Assembly (NCBI GenBank): GCA_023846275.1
Contig: CM043870.1
Coordinates: 5,021,527-5,085,526, forward strand
Length of the DNA stretch: 64,000 bases
Direction of reading: 5' to 3'
DNA from: Vanilla planifolia
Lineage: Eukaryota; Streptophyta; Magnoliopsida; Asparagales; Orchidaceae
The translations under genes and the position numbers were made by a program. Under the pieces are notes generated by a model. That model saw only the letters and a program-made list of their open reading frames with translations, was not told where the DNA came from and ran no database searches. Positions 63,342 through 64,000 of this stretch are shown one piece after another. Within the stretch, counting starts at the first letter, position 1; each line of letters begins with the position of its first letter.

Positions 63342-63557
63342 AGGGCCTTCCTTACTGACGTTTTTTCCAGATCACATAGTTCTTCTTTATGATGTGTTTG
63401 TGCTGTTCAACTATGTTTCTTTAGATCAACTCTAATCCCGAAAGAATTCGAAACGAATTAATTTTATTACCAGCGTTTCGGAAGGAATCCAACATATCTT
63501 CTTTGTACAAACATCCAACATATCTACCAAGAAGAATTGCTCTGAAGGAAACAGAAT
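63342..63557. other. 3' UTR region of the PSY gene and spacer
   Basis: Follows the stop codon. No gene or clear polyadenylation hexamer can be assigned. Confidence 0.4.
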
Positions 63558-63783
63558 TTAATCAAGCACGTTCTTCTCCTTGTTCCATATGTTTATCTCC
63601 CGTTTCCCGTCTTCCAAAAGTGGTCTCGAATTAAATCGCCCTCTCGAATCCATCAAGGACCTCGGCACCAGGTCCATCGGCTTCTCCATTCTTCGCAGCG
63701 ACTTCTTCCTCCGCCTGCAGAACCGGCATATCGGGCCCCCAACCACTTCTCTATGCAAACCCGAAATAGATGCCTATACCTGA
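63558..63783. other. GC-richer segment with overlapping open frames, unresolved
   Basis: Open on both strands (minus 63558-63758, plus 63580-63783). The minus frame is basic (FCRRRKKSLRRMEKPMD). Neither matches a family I know. It may belong to the remnant that follows, or be an exon of a gene beyond the window. Confidence 0.2.
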
Positions 63784-63799
63784 TCTCCTTAACATCTCA

Positions 63800-63970
63800 C
63801 TTCGCTTGCGCCTCGTCGTCGGCGATGATCCCGGGCGCTAGCCTCAGCTCTTTCAAGCCCACCGCACCCCGTCGTGAAACGTCTCCATTCTAGTAGACGC
63901 CAAGATCGAAGAATCGAAGACTCGTAATCCGGCGGCAGACCTTTGATGACCTAGAGCATTTCGGTGATTG
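63800..63970 (-). pseudogene. Ty1/copia gag-like remnant
   Basis: The minus strand reads VIKGLPPDYESSI, close to the LxGLPPxYES motif of copia-type gag (UBN2-like) proteins. It is short and broken, and may continue past the window end. Confidence 0.4.
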
Positions 63971-64000
63971 TCGAACAAGCGGAGTCTCCACGTAGCACAG

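Noticed and set aside
1-64000. CRISPR arrays, operons or bacterial features
   Set aside because: The window is plant nuclear DNA. The tandem repeats lack the regular repeat-spacer pattern.

Overview
The window is nuclear DNA of a flowering plant. It is strongly AT-rich, with spliced plant-type genes, GT-AG introns and several layers of retrotransposons, including long solo LTRs and an L1-type LINE carrying the plant-specific C-terminal RNase H domain. I cannot name the species. Only three host genes can be supported with complete exon structures; the rest is repeats and featureless AT-rich spacer.

Layout. 1-14,000: AT-rich spacer holding a 3.0-kb solo LTR (1259-4262, TSD GTACC), a 178-bp tandem duplication, microsatellites and a few unresolved exon-like scraps. 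14,527-21,171 (minus): a complete seven-coding-exon gene for TAF15b, a TFIID-associated RNA-binding protein with one RRM, two RanBP2 zinc fingers and an Arg/Asp/Glu/Ser tail; I derive 404 residues. About 23,990-28,578 (minus): the remains of a Ty3/gypsy-type element with a 5' LTR, primer-binding site and gag/protease remnants. 30,546-43,498 (plus): a second, old Ty3/gypsy element with paired LTRs. An L1 LINE sits inside it, and a 2.2-kb solo LTR (36,004-38,207, TSD TCAAC) sits inside the LINE's reverse transcriptase. A second insert of about 1 kb lies in the LINE 3' region. 43,505-54,900: AT-rich spacer with a degenerate ~40-bp minisatellite and a dispersed repeat family.

54,931-63,341: the most interesting part. 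Two genes encode short secreted precursors of the PSY family (Plant peptide containing Sulfated tYrosine). The minus-strand gene (54,931-56,337, three exons, 79 residues) ends in a DYVDPGPNTNPKTG-type ligand. The plus-strand gene (63,013-63,341, two exons, 84 residues) ends in a DYPGSGPNNRHTPP ligand. Neither can be recognised from single ORFs because the coding parts are tiny and intron-split. They are divergently oriented and separated by about 6.7 kb containing a decayed LTR element and two copies of a ~450-bp AT-rich repeat. The window ends in a copia-gag-like remnant.

Functionally, the PSY genes would encode apoplastic, tyrosine-sulfated signals. In Arabidopsis, PSY peptides act through leucine-rich-repeat receptor kinases to balance growth against stress responses. 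TAF15b is a nuclear and cytoplasmic RNA-binding factor. Nothing in the sequence suggests that TAF15b and the PSY genes are co-regulated.
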